This document shows, one piece after another, positions 1 through 9,631 of a stretch of 64,000 bases of DNA. Each line of letters begins with the position of its first letter. Position 1 is the stretch's first letter. Source of the DNA: Ktedonospora formicarum (GTDB lineage Bacteria; Chloroflexota; Ktedonobacteria; Ktedonobacterales; Ktedonobacteraceae); assembly GCF_016587355.1 (NCBI RefSeq), contig NZ_BNJF01000001.1, forward strand, positions 1-64,000, given 5' to 3'. Position numbers and translations under genes: made by a program. A model generated the notes under the pieces. That model saw only the letters and a list, made by a program, of their open reading frames with translations, made no database searches and was not told the origin of the DNA.

Positions 1-1157
1 AGCCCCTGCGTTTGGAGCCAGCGCATCACGGTTTTGTAGCTGCCACTATAGCCCTGATCACAGATTTCGCGGTACAACTGCTGCCCATTCAGACACCCTT
101 GCTCGATCCGTTGTCGAAGGTGACTCATGTAGGGAGAAAGAATACTTTGCGTCGATCCCAAAGAAGTGCGAGGGGCACGTTCGGGAAATGCCTCTGCCGC
201 CACGTACTTGTACACTGTCATACGAGCGAGATGAAGTTGGCGCGCAATGTGGAGAATGGGAAGGCCTTGCCGGAACAGCTCATTGACCTCGTCATACTTG
301 GCTTTGCGACGATCCCTTGCCTGTTGTCTTGCCTGACGTTCATTGGCACTTTGCTCTCGAGGCAAGCGAGGGTAAGGCGTTGAGGTATCGGGAAGCACAC
401 GTTCTTTGAGTCGCGCATACACACGAGAGAGCGCTCGTTCGAGCATCTCGCGCCAATTCTTTAACAGATGCCAGCGATCAATGACCTGGCGAGCGGAAGG
501 AGCCCCTTCTGAGGCGCCACGCGCATATTCTCCAGAACGATCTCGACTGATCCATTCCACTCCAGGATGGGCACGTAGCCAGTTGGCAAACGTCTCAGCC
601 GTCCGATCAGGGAGCAGATCAATGGGTTGATGACGTTGCCAATCAATGAGCAAGGTGCCATAGCGACGTCCTTTCCGAAAGGCGAAATCGTCCACTCCAA
701 GAATGGTAGGAGTCTCAAAAGGTGGAGGACTGGCCCGTCTCACCCGACGCAACAGCGTATCTGGGCTCAACTGCGTTCCCAGATGGGTAAGCAATCGGGA
801 GCCCAGCTCACCTCCAACCAGGAGTGCAAAGACATCCGCGACGATCATCAAGCGTACTGTTTGCCGAGAGGCAAAAGCGACCACCTGGGGCAAGCGCTCG
901 GCAAAGGTGGCTTTCTGGCACGATGGATTGAGACAGCGAAAGCGTCGAACTTGCAATTTGAGTTGTACCAACAGACCCGTGAGAGGCAGATCTTGTGGCG
1001 AGCGTGTGTACCAACTATGCATGCGAGACGATGCTTGATGACAGGAAGGACAGATGGCAGTGCTCGATTGTGATTGGGCTGCAATGAGCGCACGATCATC
1101 ATACGCGGTAATATCAGTGATCTGAAAACCAAGCAAAGAAAAAGGAAGTGCAACCAA
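1..1157 (-). CDS. ISL3-family transposase, C-terminus cut by window edge
   Basis: One open frame runs on the minus strand from about 1157 to base 1. It begins with a Zn-finger segment (CPSCHQASSRMHSWYTR, then CLNPSCQKATFAERLPQ). The DDE catalytic core follows: TPTILGVDDFAFRKGRRYGT, then DRSGEYARG, then the VIDRWHLLKNWREMLE helix. This order is typical of ISL3 transposases, whose DDE domain comes after an N-terminal zinc ribbon. No ATG precedes the zinc finger; a TTG at 1157 follows an in-frame TGA and is the most plausible start, with an ATG near 1046 as the alternative. The C-terminal segment contains an HTH-like stretch (ILHIARQLHLARMTVYKYVA). No stop is reached inside the window, so completeness at the far end is unknown. 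Terminal repeats were not resolved. Family call is firm; the start is uncertain. Confidence 0.85.
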   Translation of the reverse strand, partial: MVALPFSLLGFQITDITAYDDRALIAAQSQSSTAICPSCHQASSRMHSWYTRSPQDLPLTGLLVQLKLQVRRFRCLNPSCQKATFAERLPQVVAFASRQTVRLMIVADVFALLVGGELGSRLLTHLGTQLSPDTLLRRVRRASPPPFETPTILGVDDFAFRKGRRYGTLLIDWQRHQPIDLLPDRTAETFANWLRAHPGVEWISRDRSGEYARGASEGAPSARQVIDRWHLLKNWREMLERALSRVYARLKERVLPDTSTPYPRLPREQSANERQARQQARDRRKAKYDEVNELFRQGLPILHIARQLHLARMTVYKYVAAEAFPERAPRTSLGSTQSILSPYMSHLRQRIEQGCLNGQQLYREICDQGYSGSYKTVMRWLQTQG

Positions 1158-1596
1158 TGAAAAACATCCTTGTCAGTGAATATATGCTCTACTTCTTTCT
1201 ACGAATTGAGGTTGCACATCCTGCTCTTGCTGAGCACCATTTCTGCGGGAGAACCATTTTACCAGGTACGTTACAACATAATTCAGATATCACTCTATAG
1301 AGGCAGGTCATAAAACAGGCACACTCAGGGAGACATTATACGATAATCGATACATAAAGATAGCATGGTCATTGAGAAAAGTGAGAGCAAAACCGCTCAA
1401 CGCCCATCGAAACAGTGAGACAAGAATAGACAAAATTAACATGTCCTCAAGCTCAAAAAGGCTGTAAGCCTCCTATCAAAGCCACGTCAAAAACCATCAA
1501 AAAGGGTCCAACTCTCCCCAATGTAAAAGATATAATAGGAATACACTTCTTCACGAAGCACCCTCATCTAAGATATAGACAGAAAGAGCATACAAA
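1158..1596. other. Intergenic, probably including the right end of the ISL3 element
   Basis: No supported gene. The first ~110 bases are presumably the terminal part of the ISL3 element, but I could not fix its inverted repeat or a target duplication. The remainder is AT-leaning and has no open frame with a plausible ribosome binding site. The Nudix promoter must lie in the last ~100 bases; no clear -35/-10 pair was identified. Confidence 0.4.
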
Positions 1597-2028
1597 ATGG
1601 AGCAAAAGATTCGGGATCACCATATTGCCGTGATGCTTGTAATAGATCAGCAGAACCAGCTGTTGATGCAGCACCGCGATGGCGCTGCATATGCGTGGCC
1701 GCACAAATGGGGCCTGCCGGGAGGCGGGATTGAGCCGGGCGAAACCCCGGAAGAAGCGGCCCGCAGGGAGCTGGAAGAGGAGACAGGCCTCAAGGTAAAT
1801 GGCAACCTCAAGCTGTTCTGGGAGAGCATCCTTCCTGCTAGCCCACTGCCAGGAGTTTATCGTCAATGGCATGTCTACTCTGCCGAGACCCAGGCCCGCC
1901 AGGAAGATATTGTCCTGGGTGAAGGGCAGGCTATGGTTTTTACGCCGCTCGAAAGAGTGCTTGACCTGGATTTGATTCCCACTATAAGGCTGATTGTAGA
2001 GCGCTTTCTGGAGCAAGCAAACCAGTAG
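1597..2028 (+). CDS. Nudix hydrolase
   Basis: A 143-residue protein of normal single-domain Nudix length. Residues about 43-65 carry the full Nudix box (GGGIEPGETPEEAARRELEE followed by ETGL), including the glycine, the REUXEE core that binds divalent metal, and the closing G-hydrophobic. Upstream is the expected strand HHIAVMLVIDQQNQLLMQHR and the PHKWGLPGG motif. Such enzymes cleave a nucleoside diphosphate linked to another moiety, in the cytosol. The substrate cannot be told from sequence; the KWGLPGGGIEPGE context resembles MutT/ADP-ribose pyrophosphatase-type members. The ATG is preceded only by a weak purine-rich AGAAAGAG. It stands alone between IS debris and a hypothetical gene. Family call is secure, substrate unknown. 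Confidence 0.93.
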   Translation: MEQKIRDHHIAVMLVIDQQNQLLMQHRDGAAYAWPHKWGLPGGGIEPGETPEEAARRELEEETGLKVNGNLKLFWESILPASPLPGVYRQWHVYSAETQARQEDIVLGEGQAMVFTPLERVLDLDLIPTIRLIVERFLEQANQ

Positions 2029-2391
2029 GTAGCCAGGAAATCTATCATAAAATCGGCGTCAGAGGACCCCTTGCTTCCAACTGCTGTCTTTTACCCACAA
2101 TTTACAAATGGAGGTGAGAAGCAAGATGAACGCCCTCAAGCAGGGTTTGCAACTGGAGCCAGCCCTTCCACACGGTTTTCCAGCCGGGTGGGCCATCGTC
2201 AGACCAGGCTGCTCCCTCAACCTCTGCCCAAGACTTCGTACATCATCCCGCATCCAATGACGCCACGCAGCACTGACAGGTGCTTGTCTGTGTGGCATAG
2301 AAAGACCTGTGAGATACAATAACAAAGCACACTACAGCAAGAAAGAAGCGCTGCTTCCCCATGGCGAGAGACAAGAAAGAGCAAGTATTGA
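2029..2391. other. Intergenic with one possible micro-ORF
   Basis: No supported gene. A 44-codon frame at 2126-2260 (plus strand, beginning MNALKQGLQLEP) has a decent Shine-Dalgarno-like GAGGTGAG upstream, but its composition becomes incoherent after about 25 residues. I treat it as a possible remnant rather than a gene. Confidence 0.3.
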
Positions 2392-2862
2392 ATGAACGAC
2401 GAGGAGATTCAGGGGCGCTTACGGCTCACAGACGCAATGAATACCTACAATCCAGCGCTGACCGTCCTGAAAAACAAAGGTTACCATCTCTACTTTGTGC
2501 CAGATGAACGCCCTCAATGCTTCGGGGATTTCTGGGCGATGAAGGACGGGCGAGTCTTTATTGCTATGGACCCCCTTCGTTTGCTGGGTTTAATCGGGGT
2601 GTGGGAAGGAATGGGCGATGGTTGGTCTCATCTGCGGTATGAAGATATCTGGGGCCAATTAACAGACATTGGTTTTGTAGAGGATGATTTTCGTTCATGG
2701 GATGAGAACGCATTTCAACAACTCACGAGAGAACTCCGATTGGTATTTGATGCGATGGGACAAGATCTGCCCGAGCCTGTGACCCGAGCAGCGTTAGCTC
2801 AAATCATCAAGTCGTGGAGTGAGGGTGAGGAAATCACTGGTCAGGATCTGAGCGGTGAATAG
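2392..2862 (+). CDS. Hypothetical protein, 156 aa
   Basis: I do not recognise a family. The frame is open for 156 residues with sensible composition: an acidic, soluble protein with an aromatic-rich centre (CFGDFWAMKDGRVFIAMDP, then LLGLIGVWEGMGDGW) and helical acidic ends. No signal peptide or membrane segment is visible. The FWAMKDG-VFIAMDPLRLLGL segment looks like a small alpha/beta domain core. The start ATG has a weak AAAGAG purine stretch about 10 bases upstream. Downstream DNA is decayed, so it appears to be a single-gene unit. It is probably a real protein given length, codon regularity and lack of competing frames, but function is unknown. Confidence 0.6.
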   Translation: MNDEEIQGRLRLTDAMNTYNPALTVLKNKGYHLYFVPDERPQCFGDFWAMKDGRVFIAMDPLRLLGLIGVWEGMGDGWSHLRYEDIWGQLTDIGFVEDDFRSWDENAFQQLTRELRLVFDAMGQDLPEPVTRAALAQIIKSWSEGEEITGQDLSGE

Positions 2863-2923
2863 CCATCTCATCAGAAAATGAAGGGAGCAAAGGATGAGGC
2901 GAATGCGTTGAGGAACGGCGACG

Positions 2924-3409
2924 GTGACAGAGACTGGCATACAGAATCTGCCGGGCCAGGAAATTCATATCGTGGGACGAGGGTGCCCGCGCTCGCAACG
3001 GATCAACGGACGCCTCGCAGCATGCCCTGGCGCACTTTGAAGTCCACCTCCTTGAACTCCATGCACACCTCAGCTATGCCGCAGGCTGGTGTGAGGTCTT
3101 CTTTGTCCCCAAACGGACCTTCACGCCCCCATGCATGCCTTCCTCAAGGCCATGACACGCCAAGACGAGCAGCAGCAGCCCATCCCTGAGTCTGTGGCCC
3201 AGGCCCTCCCTGCCGAGGTCGTCTCCCTCCTCTTGCAAGGCGTCGCGCCCACCGCTCTCCCGCGCCCGTACCATGACGTGATCTTCCAGACCCTCAAGCT
3301 GGGCCCCTATGTACGCTCTCGCTGGCGCAAAGATGCTCACATCTCCACCATCAGCCTTGGATTGCTCCACGACTATCCTCCTTACCCCTTTACCCCACAG
3401 GGCTTCTAA
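2924..3409 (+). pseudogene. Decayed gene of a dispersed family, copy 1
   Basis: The frames join into one protein-like reading with at least two frameshifts: NLPGQEIHIVGRGCPRSQRI, then HALAHFEVHLLELHAHLSYA and AGWCEVFFVPKRTFTP, then MHAFLKAMTRQDEQQQPIPE onward to LLLQGVAPTALPRPYHDVIF and KLGPYVRSRWRKDAH, ending PPYPFTPQGF-stop at 3409. The last ~70 codons recur at 15.99-16.2 kb and 27.79-28.03 kb with clear protein-level similarity and many silent-looking changes. The N-terminal half is preserved only here. I do not recognise the family; the composition suggests a soluble alpha/beta protein. The reading frame, not just the DNA, is conserved between copies, so each was once a coding gene. Alternative: a non-coding mobile repeat whose frames are accidental. 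Confidence 0.5.
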
Positions 3410-3837
3410 CACCTGTGCGAGAACTGGCGCGCCAGAGACGAGCACACGCATCCTTCGCCAACACGCACTTTGACGCAGATCTTCCCTGGTCGCCCCAGCT
3501 CCTGCCGAAACATCACACGCGCTGCCCAGCCTCTTACGCACCTGGCTCACAACTTTTCACAAACATGTTCCCACCACCACATAGGTCTCACACTCATCAA
3601 CGCGACGGCTCCAGACCCGCATCAAGCGCCAACTCACACAAGAGATTCTCAGAGCGCCCATATCGAGGCGCGCTGCACCTTCCTCCACCCTTGCTCTCGT
3701 CACCGATAATACACATATGGTCCATGCCCACGCCAATTATAGGCATGTTTTTTTCTATGATAAAAAACATGCCCCCCTATGTCTCCTCTCGAGAAGTAGC
3801 GCAAGGCCCGGGCAGCCTGCTTCTTCGATTCTACTAA
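3410..3837 (+). repeat. Downstream part of dispersed repeat module, copy 1
   Basis: This stretch continues the module shared with the copies near 16 and 28 kb. Shared landmarks appear in the same order: ACGCAGATCTTCCC, CTGCCGAAACATCACACG, CTCTTACGCACCTGGCTCAC, then a block whose best frame reads STRRLQTRIKRQLTQE. That last block also occurs near 20.88-20.99 kb and 28.53-28.63 kb. No intact frame remains. Base composition is C-rich on the plus strand, unlike flanking genes. Confidence 0.5.
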
Positions 3838-4203
3838 TCATCTGAACAGCATTCTCCATAAGCACTTTTTATCTGAAAAAGATTTCCTTAACCGAATTTC
3901 AGGTTCCTTTCCTTTGCCCCTTCGCTCAAAGAGATCTGATCGTTGCTTGAGAAACGTTGGTAGACGTAACTTCTTATGGAATTGCTGCCGAAAAGATGGA
4001 CAGGTCGACGTCAGCTTCGACACAAAAACGGTCATAGGGATCCATCGCTGGGCATACTTTTTGCCTGCCTGCTGATCGACCAACTGCAGAAAAGAGAGCA
4101 TGTCATCTGCCCTCTTTTCTGCCTGATGCGTAGAAGGGCAAGCCGGCGCGAACATCTCACCCTGCTGGTCCATGCCAGCAACCTCACTCTCTTGCCCACA
4201 CAA
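3838..4203 (-). CDS. Hypothetical protein, 121 aa, possibly a remnant
   Basis: An ATG-initiated frame with coherent composition: DDMLSFLQLVDQQAGKKYAQ, then TSTCPSFRQQFHKKLRLPTF, then LKQRSDLFERRGKGKEPEIR, ending in a basic tail. It looks like a basic helical, possibly nucleic-acid-binding protein, but I recognise no family. It lies in a region of decayed DNA, shows no clear ribosome binding site, and its first ~10 codons look random. An internal ATG (MDQQGEMFAP) is an alternative start. It could be the C-terminal remnant of a larger gene. Confidence 0.33.
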   Translation of the reverse strand: MCGQESEVAGMDQQGEMFAPACPSTHQAEKRADDMLSFLQLVDQQAGKKYAQRWIPMTVFVSKLTSTCPSFRQQFHKKLRLPTFLKQRSDLFERRGKGKEPEIRLRKSFSDKKCLWRMLFR

Positions 4204-4577
4204 CCCACATCCATCAGACCCACCACCCCATGCCCTCCTACCAATTCCCGGCGCTCTCGGGCGCTCCGGGTTTGCACGAGAGCGCCATCCTCTCGCACTC
4301 CATCATGACACCTTCTCTGAGACTGACGTCATCTTCCATGAAACGGGCGACAACGCGCGGAGAAAACCAACAGCCCCTATGCGCACACTTTCTCCGATCC
4401 TCTTCTTCACGAGCACATCTTGGGGAAGCATCGCAACGGTCCGTTACCCCAAAAAGCCTTAATAGGCCGCTTTTCGTATGAATAGAACGAAAAATAACGC
4501 TGAGGCCTGTTGATCCCCTTTTTTAACCGGCCTGTGAGAACCCTGTGATTCATTTATCAACAACATATGCACAGAGC
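4204..4577. other. Intergenic, decayed sequence
   Basis: C-rich on the plus strand, with overlapping short frames in all registers and no supported gene. A small inverted element GCGCTCTCG / CGAGAGCGC near 4248-4285 is the only structure noted. Confidence 0.35.
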
Positions 4578-4627
4578 TTGAGCAGCGCTGGCTTCTCTGC
4601 TATACTCCCCAATATGCCATGTTGGGG
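4578..4627 (+). promoter_or_regulatory. Promoter with inverted repeat for LuxR regulator 1
   Basis: A -35 TTGAGC (4578-4583) and -10 TATACT (4601-4606) are separated by exactly 17 bases. Immediately downstream is the inverted repeat CCCCAA-N9-TTGGGG (4607-4627), overlapping the expected transcription start. The start codon of the regulator is 27 bases further on. The TGCTATACT around the -10 is shared with the LuxR regulator 3 promoter. A bound repressor or autoregulator at the inverted repeat is an inference. Confidence 0.55.
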
Positions 4628-4653
4628 AATTACACACCATTAAACAGGAGTCT

Positions 4654-7600
4654 ATGCCAAAGGAAATAGCATATACTATTGTCTGGTCTGCGGAGGAAGA
4701 TCTCTATGAACTACACGCTCCAGGAGATCATCAGATATGGACACGCGAGGACGAGCACTGGTTCTCCTGGCTAAAGCAGTGCCCTTCCTTCGCTTTTCAG
4801 GGTCGATCTGGTCATATCACCCTCCTCAAGGAGCGGCGGCGCTACGGGGAGGGCTACTGGTATGCCTATCGTACCAGGCAGAGACACACTACGAAAAAAT
4901 ACGCTGGGCGCTCAGAGCACCTAACGTTCGCGCGTTTAGAAACGCTCGCCTCTGCTCTGGGGAATGGCGTCTCCTCCCTCCCTCAAGCAGGTGGACAGAT
5001 CGCTGAGTCCGTACAGTCAGGCAATTCCTTCCTCACCCCAAAAATCCAGGCGCCACGCCTGCACGGTGCTCATATCTCTCGCGAGCACTTACTGGCGCGC
5101 CTGGACGAAGGTCTTGCGCGACAGCTCACGCTGCTCTGTGCCCCCGCTGGCTCTGGTAAGACCACCCTGCTGAGCCAGTGGCTCGCCGCCCGCGATACCT
5201 CTATCGACACTGACGCGGCAGGGTCTGTGGCCTGGCTCACCCTGGACGCAAGCGATAACGATCCCACGCGTTTCTGGAGCTATCTTATCGCGGCCTATCA
5301 GATCGCTCGGGCAGATTTCGGCCAAGCCGCGCTGACTCAACTGCAAAAACGCTGGCAACCATCCGTTGAGCCAGCCTCCCTTGAGGGCGTCGTGACAGCT
5401 TTTCTCAATGAGCTGGCTAACAGCAGTCAGCAACATATCCTGATTCTGGAAGATTATCATCTGATTACCGCGACCAGGATTCACGAAACGCTCAGGTTTT
5501 TACTCGATCATCAGCCAGCCACCCTCCACCTGGTCATCAGCACACGCAGCGAGCCAGCGCTGCCTTTACCCAGACTGCGCGCACGCAATGAATTGAGTGA
5601 GATCCGCGCAATAGATCTGCGCTTCTCCCTGCAAGAGACACAAGCATTCCTGCGCCAGACCCGCGCGCCGCACCTTTCCACAGAACACCTGCTCTATCTT
5701 AATACCCGCTTGCAGGGATGGGCTGCTGGCCTGCGCCTGGTCGCCCTTACCCTGCAAAAATATCCTTCTGGACAGGAGATAGGGCAGTTTCTGGCGGCGC
5801 TCACAGGGAGCCATCGACCAGTGCTGGACTATTTTCTGGCAGAGGTCTTTGAGGCACAGCCCCCCGCTCTTCAGCAATTTCTGCTCCTGACAAGCGGGCT
5901 CAACCAGTTGACAGCCTCTCTCTGCAATACCGTGACAGGTAGAAGCGATAGTGAGCGCGTGCTGCATACTTTGGAACAGGCGAACCTTTTTCTTGAACCG
6001 TCTGGTGGGAGCGAACGTTGGTACCGGTATCATCCTCTCTTCGCTGAAGCTCTTCAATGTGAGGCGCGTCAACGTCTGAAAGAAGAGGAGGCGAGGTCCG
6101 TGCTACGTCGGGCCAGTCTGTGGTATGAACAACAGGGGCTATGGTCGGAGGCCGTCGAAAAAGCGTTGCAGGCACAGGATAGCGCGCGAGCGGCGCAACT
6201 GCTTGAACGGATCTGTGAACGCTCCTCTGTGCCACCCACCGGCGACGTGTCTCTCCTGGCGCATTGGTTTGAGCAATTGCCAGCCACCACGTTCCAGCAA
6301 CGCCCACGCCTCTGCCTCTATTATGCCACTGCCCTGTTGTACTCCCAGAACGGCGCGCCCTTATCGCCATCTCTGCTGGTTCAGATTGAACGCGTACTCC
6401 TACTGGCAGAAAAGGGCCTGGGCGCGACGGGCGAGGGGAGCGAACAGGGGCGACTCTTTGCCATGCGGGGCCTGGTAGCCTGGCGCCAGCAGTATTGCAG
6501 GGAGGCACAGGCATTTTCCGAGCGGGCGCTGATCTACCTGGAAGAAGGTGATGACTGGCATAGCATCAGCTCGAATGTGATTGGACAAATCGAATTCCAG
6601 ACCGGGCACCTGGACGCCGCGCGTCAGTGCTTCCTCACTGTGCTGGCGCGTTGTGCAGCCAGCGGCAATCAGGTCCTCAAACGCGCGATGATGGGACGGT
6701 TGAGCATGATCTGCGCCGAGCAAGGCGATCTGTATCAGGCCGGAACCTTTATGCATCAGATGCTGGCTGAGGCTAGCCAGCAAAAGGATCTGGACGATAT
6801 GTGCCAGGCACACCTTGGGCTGGCATGGCTCTCTTACCTCTGGAATGAACTGCCAGAGGCAGAACAACACGCGCGGGAGGCGCTCCGTATTGGCGAGCAG
6901 CTGTTTCTACTCTCACGACGTATCGGCACACAATTCCTGTTGATACTTATCCAACACGCACAAGGCAGGCACAACACCGCGCAACAAGGGGCAGATCTTG
7001 TACAACAGCTTCGGGAACATGAAACACCTCAACTTTATCGGGAACTCGTTTTCTGGCAGGCCTCCCTTTGTTTCCTGGACGGTGATTTCTCCGCTGTTCA
7101 ACGTTGGAACGATCTTCGGTCACAACGTCTGGCAAGGCCATTGCTCGCCTTGCACGAGCGGGAAGCATTGTTGCTGGCTCGCTTCCTACTGGTCAGTGAC
7201 AGGCAGGCTGAAGCATTGGCTCTCCTGGAGCCGCGACTTCGGGATGCCCGAGCAACAAAGCGCTCACAGAGCATCATGGAGCTTCAAATCGTCCTGGCCT
7301 GCGCTCACGCTCGCGCGCAACAGATGCACGAGGCACAGCATGCCCTGCGGGAGGCTTTGGAACTGGCGCACGCAGGAAAATACATCCGTCCATTCCTGGA
7401 TGAAGGTGAAGTAATGGCACGCCTGCTTCGTGTGGCCTTCACCCAGATCCGCGAAAAGTTTCTCCAGGCCTATCTTCAGACCCTGCTGAGCGCATTCGCC
7501 CGGGAACCGTCGGCGGCCTCTCATTTTCAGGAAAACATCCTGCCTGATGAACCTCTCACCTCCAGGGAACGCCAGGTCTTACACCTCCTGGTTGCTGGAT

Positions 7601-7740
7601 ACTCCAATCCTGCCATCGCCCATGAGCTCGTTGTCTCTGTTCACACCGTTCGGACTCAGGTCCAGAGCATTTATAGAAAGCTCAATGTGCATAATCGCCT
7701 CCAGGCAAGCGAGCTTGCACGCCTGCTTCACCTCATATAA
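4654..7740 (+). CDS. LuxR-family, MalT-like ATP-dependent regulator 1
   Basis: A 1028-residue transcriptional regulator of the signal-transduction ATPase (STAND/MalT) type. Residues 1-105 form a beta-rich domain with GYWYAYRTRQRHTTKKYAGR, also found in both paralogues here and resembling DUF6788. A P-loop GSGKTTL lies near 167-173 and a Walker B-like ILILEDYHLI near 266. A long helical TPR-like region follows, and the last ~65 residues are a LuxR helix-turn-helix (LTSRERQVLHLLVAGYSNPA, then VVSVHTVRTQVQSIYRKL). The family binds ATP and an inducer, oligomerises and activates nearby promoters; the inducer is unknown. The ATG follows AGGAG only 3 bases upstream. An FAD monooxygenase gene lies 169 bases downstream on the same strand and is a likely target. 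Intact. Confidence 0.9.
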   Translation: MPKEIAYTIVWSAEEDLYELHAPGDHQIWTREDEHWFSWLKQCPSFAFQGRSGHITLLKERRRYGEGYWYAYRTRQRHTTKKYAGRSEHLTFARLETLASALGNGVSSLPQAGGQIAESVQSGNSFLTPKIQAPRLHGAHISREHLLARLDEGLARQLTLLCAPAGSGKTTLLSQWLAARDTSIDTDAAGSVAWLTLDASDNDPTRFWSYLIAAYQIARADFGQAALTQLQKRWQPSVEPASLEGVVTAFLNELANSSQQHILILEDYHLITATRIHETLRFLLDHQPATLHLVISTRSEPALPLPRLRARNELSEIRAIDLRFSLQETQAFLRQTRAPHLSTEHLLYLNTRLQGWAAGLRLVALTLQKYPSGQEIGQFLAALTGSHRPVLDYFLAEVFEAQPPALQQFLLLTSGLNQLTASLCNTVTGRSDSERVLHTLEQANLFLEPSGGSERWYRYHPLFAEALQCEARQRLKEEEARSVLRRASLWYEQQGLWSEAVEKALQAQDSARAAQLLERICERSSVPPTGDVSLLAHWFEQLPATTFQQRPRLCLYYATALLYSQNGAPLSPSLLVQIERVLLLAEKGLGATGEGSEQGRLFAMRGLVAWRQQYCREAQAFSERALIYLEEGDDWHSISSNVIGQIEFQTGHLDAARQCFLTVLARCAASGNQVLKRAMMGRLSMICAEQGDLYQAGTFMHQMLAEASQQKDLDDMCQAHLGLAWLSYLWNELPEAEQHAREALRIGEQLFLLSRRIGTQFLLILIQHAQGRHNTAQQGADLVQQLREHETPQLYRELVFWQASLCFLDGDFSAVQRWNDLRSQRLARPLLALHEREALLLARFLLVSDRQAEALALLEPRLRDARATKRSQSIMELQIVLACAHARAQQMHEAQHALREALELAHAGKYIRPFLDEGEVMARLLRVAFTQIREKFLQAYLQTLLSAFAREPSAASHFQENILPDEPLTSRERQVLHLLVAGYSNPAIAHELVVSVHTVRTQVQSIYRKLNVHNRLQASELARLLHLI

Positions 7741-7909
7741 CCTGCCAAAAATCATCCACCATCTCATGCAGTTGAGCGATGTGCCTATCCTGCGCTATGC
7801 GCTACACTCCTCATGAAGCAGAGCAAGCATCTCAGTAGGCCATTGAAACGGCTTGCGCTTCTCTTTCCATTTTTTGAGAAAAGTTATGAAATGAAAGGAA
7901 GCTCTCTTT

Positions 7910-9445
7910 ATGACTTCATCCGATAGAAGCGATCCTGGGCAGGCAATGGATACAGATGTCATCATTGTGGGGGCGGGTCCTGTCGGCCTGTTCCTCGCGA
8001 ATGAACTGGGTCTAGCTGGCGTGCGTGTAGTGGTCGTGGAAAAACTGCCCACACGCAGCGGGCAATCGAAAGCAACCGGGGTACAACCACGCACAGCGGA
8101 AGTTCTGGCTCTGCGCGGTCTGCTTTCAGAACTACAGGAGCAGGCGCTACCCCGCGAGGCGGTTGGCGGTCACTTTGCCGGATTGCCGATCCCGCTAGAG
8201 TATCATCCCTGGAATACACGTTATCCTTACCCGCTGTCAATTCCTCAGGGACGAATAGAAGCATTTCTCGAAGAAAAACTGGCCCAGTATGCTATTCCCC
8301 TCTGGTGGGGACAGGCAATCATCGGCCTGGAGCAAGACGAGTCGGGTGTGATGGCTCTCGTCAGCGGCCCAACTGGTGAGACGCACCTGCGGGCACGCTA
8401 TCTGGTTGGCTGTGATGGTGGTCATAGCGCGGTGCGTAAGCTTGTCGGCGTCAATTTTCCTGGTCGAGATGGCAAGTTATCCATGGTTGTGGCCGATATA
8501 AGGCTCGCCAGGGGATCAGGAAAAGTCCCCATGCGCAGCAGGCATTTCAGTGAACATATTCAGCGCAATGGAAACGTCATAAGCATCCTTTCTCCGCTGA
8601 GCGATGGCGTTAGCCGCCTGTTGTTTGGTGGGCCAGAGCAGCAGGTGCTTGCACGCGACGCGCCAATCACTGAAACCGAGGTGCGCGCCGCTTTGCGTGC
8701 CTCCTATGGTTCCGATGTCGAGTTGCAGGAAATCCTGTGGGCATCTCGCTTCAGCGACGCCTCGCGCCAGGTTGAACACTATCAGGTAGGGCGCGTCTTC
8801 TTCGCAGGCGACGCGGCTCATATTCACCTTCCCACCGGTGGCCAGGGTCTCAACCTGGGCCTGCAGGACGCATTCAATCTGGGCTGGAAGCTGGCCGCGC
8901 AGGTGCAAGGCCAGGCGCCCGCAGGACTCCTGGAGAGCTATCATACAGAGCGTCATCCCGTAGGCGCACGTGTGCTTCAGAACACCCGCGCACAGGGCCT
9001 GTTAATGCTGCTGCAGAGCGACGAGGATGGGTCTGCCCTGCGCGGGCTGTTCAGGGACCTGATGCGCCTCCCGGAGACGAACCGCTACCTTGCGGGCATG
9101 ATCTCTGGTCTCGATGTGCAGTATGCTATTCCAGGCGCAGACGCTTCTGCGCTGATTGGTCGTCGTATGCTCGATCTGGATCTGTCCTCCCCAACCGGTC
9201 AGACTCGCGTCAGCCAACTCTTACATGCCGGTCGCGGCCTGCTTCTCGACCTGAGTAACCACGACGATCTTGCTGCCGTCACAGCTAAGTGGTCAGCGCA
9301 AGTAGACTACATACAGGCCAGCACGCCTGCTGATTTTGCTGCCAGTGCCGTCCTGGTTCGTCCCGACGGCTACATCTGCTGGACCGCAGAAAACGCCAGT
9401 CCCGACGTCGAGTCTGTGCTGCGCACCTGGTTTGGTCCATGCTAG
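7910..9445 (+). CDS. FAD-dependent aromatic monooxygenase (PheA/TfdB type)
   Basis: A 511-residue class A flavoprotein monooxygenase. Visible are the N-terminal Rossmann GxGxxG (DVIIVGAGPVGLFLANELGL), the conserved GCDGGHSAVRK (DG motif, about residue 165), and the second FAD motif GDAAHIHLPTGGQGLNLGLQ near residue 302, which marks the phenol hydroxylase/rifampicin-monooxygenase group. A C-terminal thioredoxin-like tail ends in VLVRPDGYICW, as in that family. It would hydroxylate an aromatic or polyketide-like substrate using NAD(P)H and O2 in the cytosol. The chosen ATG has AAAGGAAG 10 bases upstream; a second ATG at 7946 (MDTDVII) is possible. It sits downstream of LuxR regulator 1. A paralogue occurs at 40298-42073. 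Confidence 0.92.
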   Translation: MTSSDRSDPGQAMDTDVIIVGAGPVGLFLANELGLAGVRVVVVEKLPTRSGQSKATGVQPRTAEVLALRGLLSELQEQALPREAVGGHFAGLPIPLEYHPWNTRYPYPLSIPQGRIEAFLEEKLAQYAIPLWWGQAIIGLEQDESGVMALVSGPTGETHLRARYLVGCDGGHSAVRKLVGVNFPGRDGKLSMVVADIRLARGSGKVPMRSRHFSEHIQRNGNVISILSPLSDGVSRLLFGGPEQQVLARDAPITETEVRAALRASYGSDVELQEILWASRFSDASRQVEHYQVGRVFFAGDAAHIHLPTGGQGLNLGLQDAFNLGWKLAAQVQGQAPAGLLESYHTERHPVGARVLQNTRAQGLLMLLQSDEDGSALRGLFRDLMRLPETNRYLAGMISGLDVQYAIPGADASALIGRRMLDLDLSSPTGQTRVSQLLHAGRGLLLDLSNHDDLAAVTAKWSAQVDYIQASTPADFAASAVLVRPDGYICWTAENASPDVESVLRTWFGPC

Positions 9446-9483
9446 CTCCAGCTTAACGTTTAAGACCGCCGCTTAGTAAATTG

Positions 9484-9551
9484 ATAGGGAGGTAAGCCCA
9501 GGATACGTGGAAAATTCTATCGGAAGCGAGATCCCGGGCTTACCTCCCTAT
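9484..9551. repeat. 16-bp perfect inverted repeat after the monooxygenase gene
   Basis: The arm ATAGGGAGGTAAGCCC (9484-9499) is perfectly inverted at 9536-9551, with 36 bases between. It begins 38 bases after the monooxygenase stop. It may be a transcript-end structure, but there is no T-run; it could also be the scar of an excised element. Confidence 0.5.
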
Positions 9552-9631
9552 ACAGAAGCCATAGAAATTGTCAAGCCCTTAATTGCAAGACCTCTACCAG
9601 ACAGACAACCAGAGAAAAGACGCCCAGCCTT

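Noticed and set aside
848..1153. 101-codon minus frame with ATG start overlapping the ISL3 gene
   Set aside because: It is a shadow in another frame; the true frame carries the zinc ribbon and DDE motifs.
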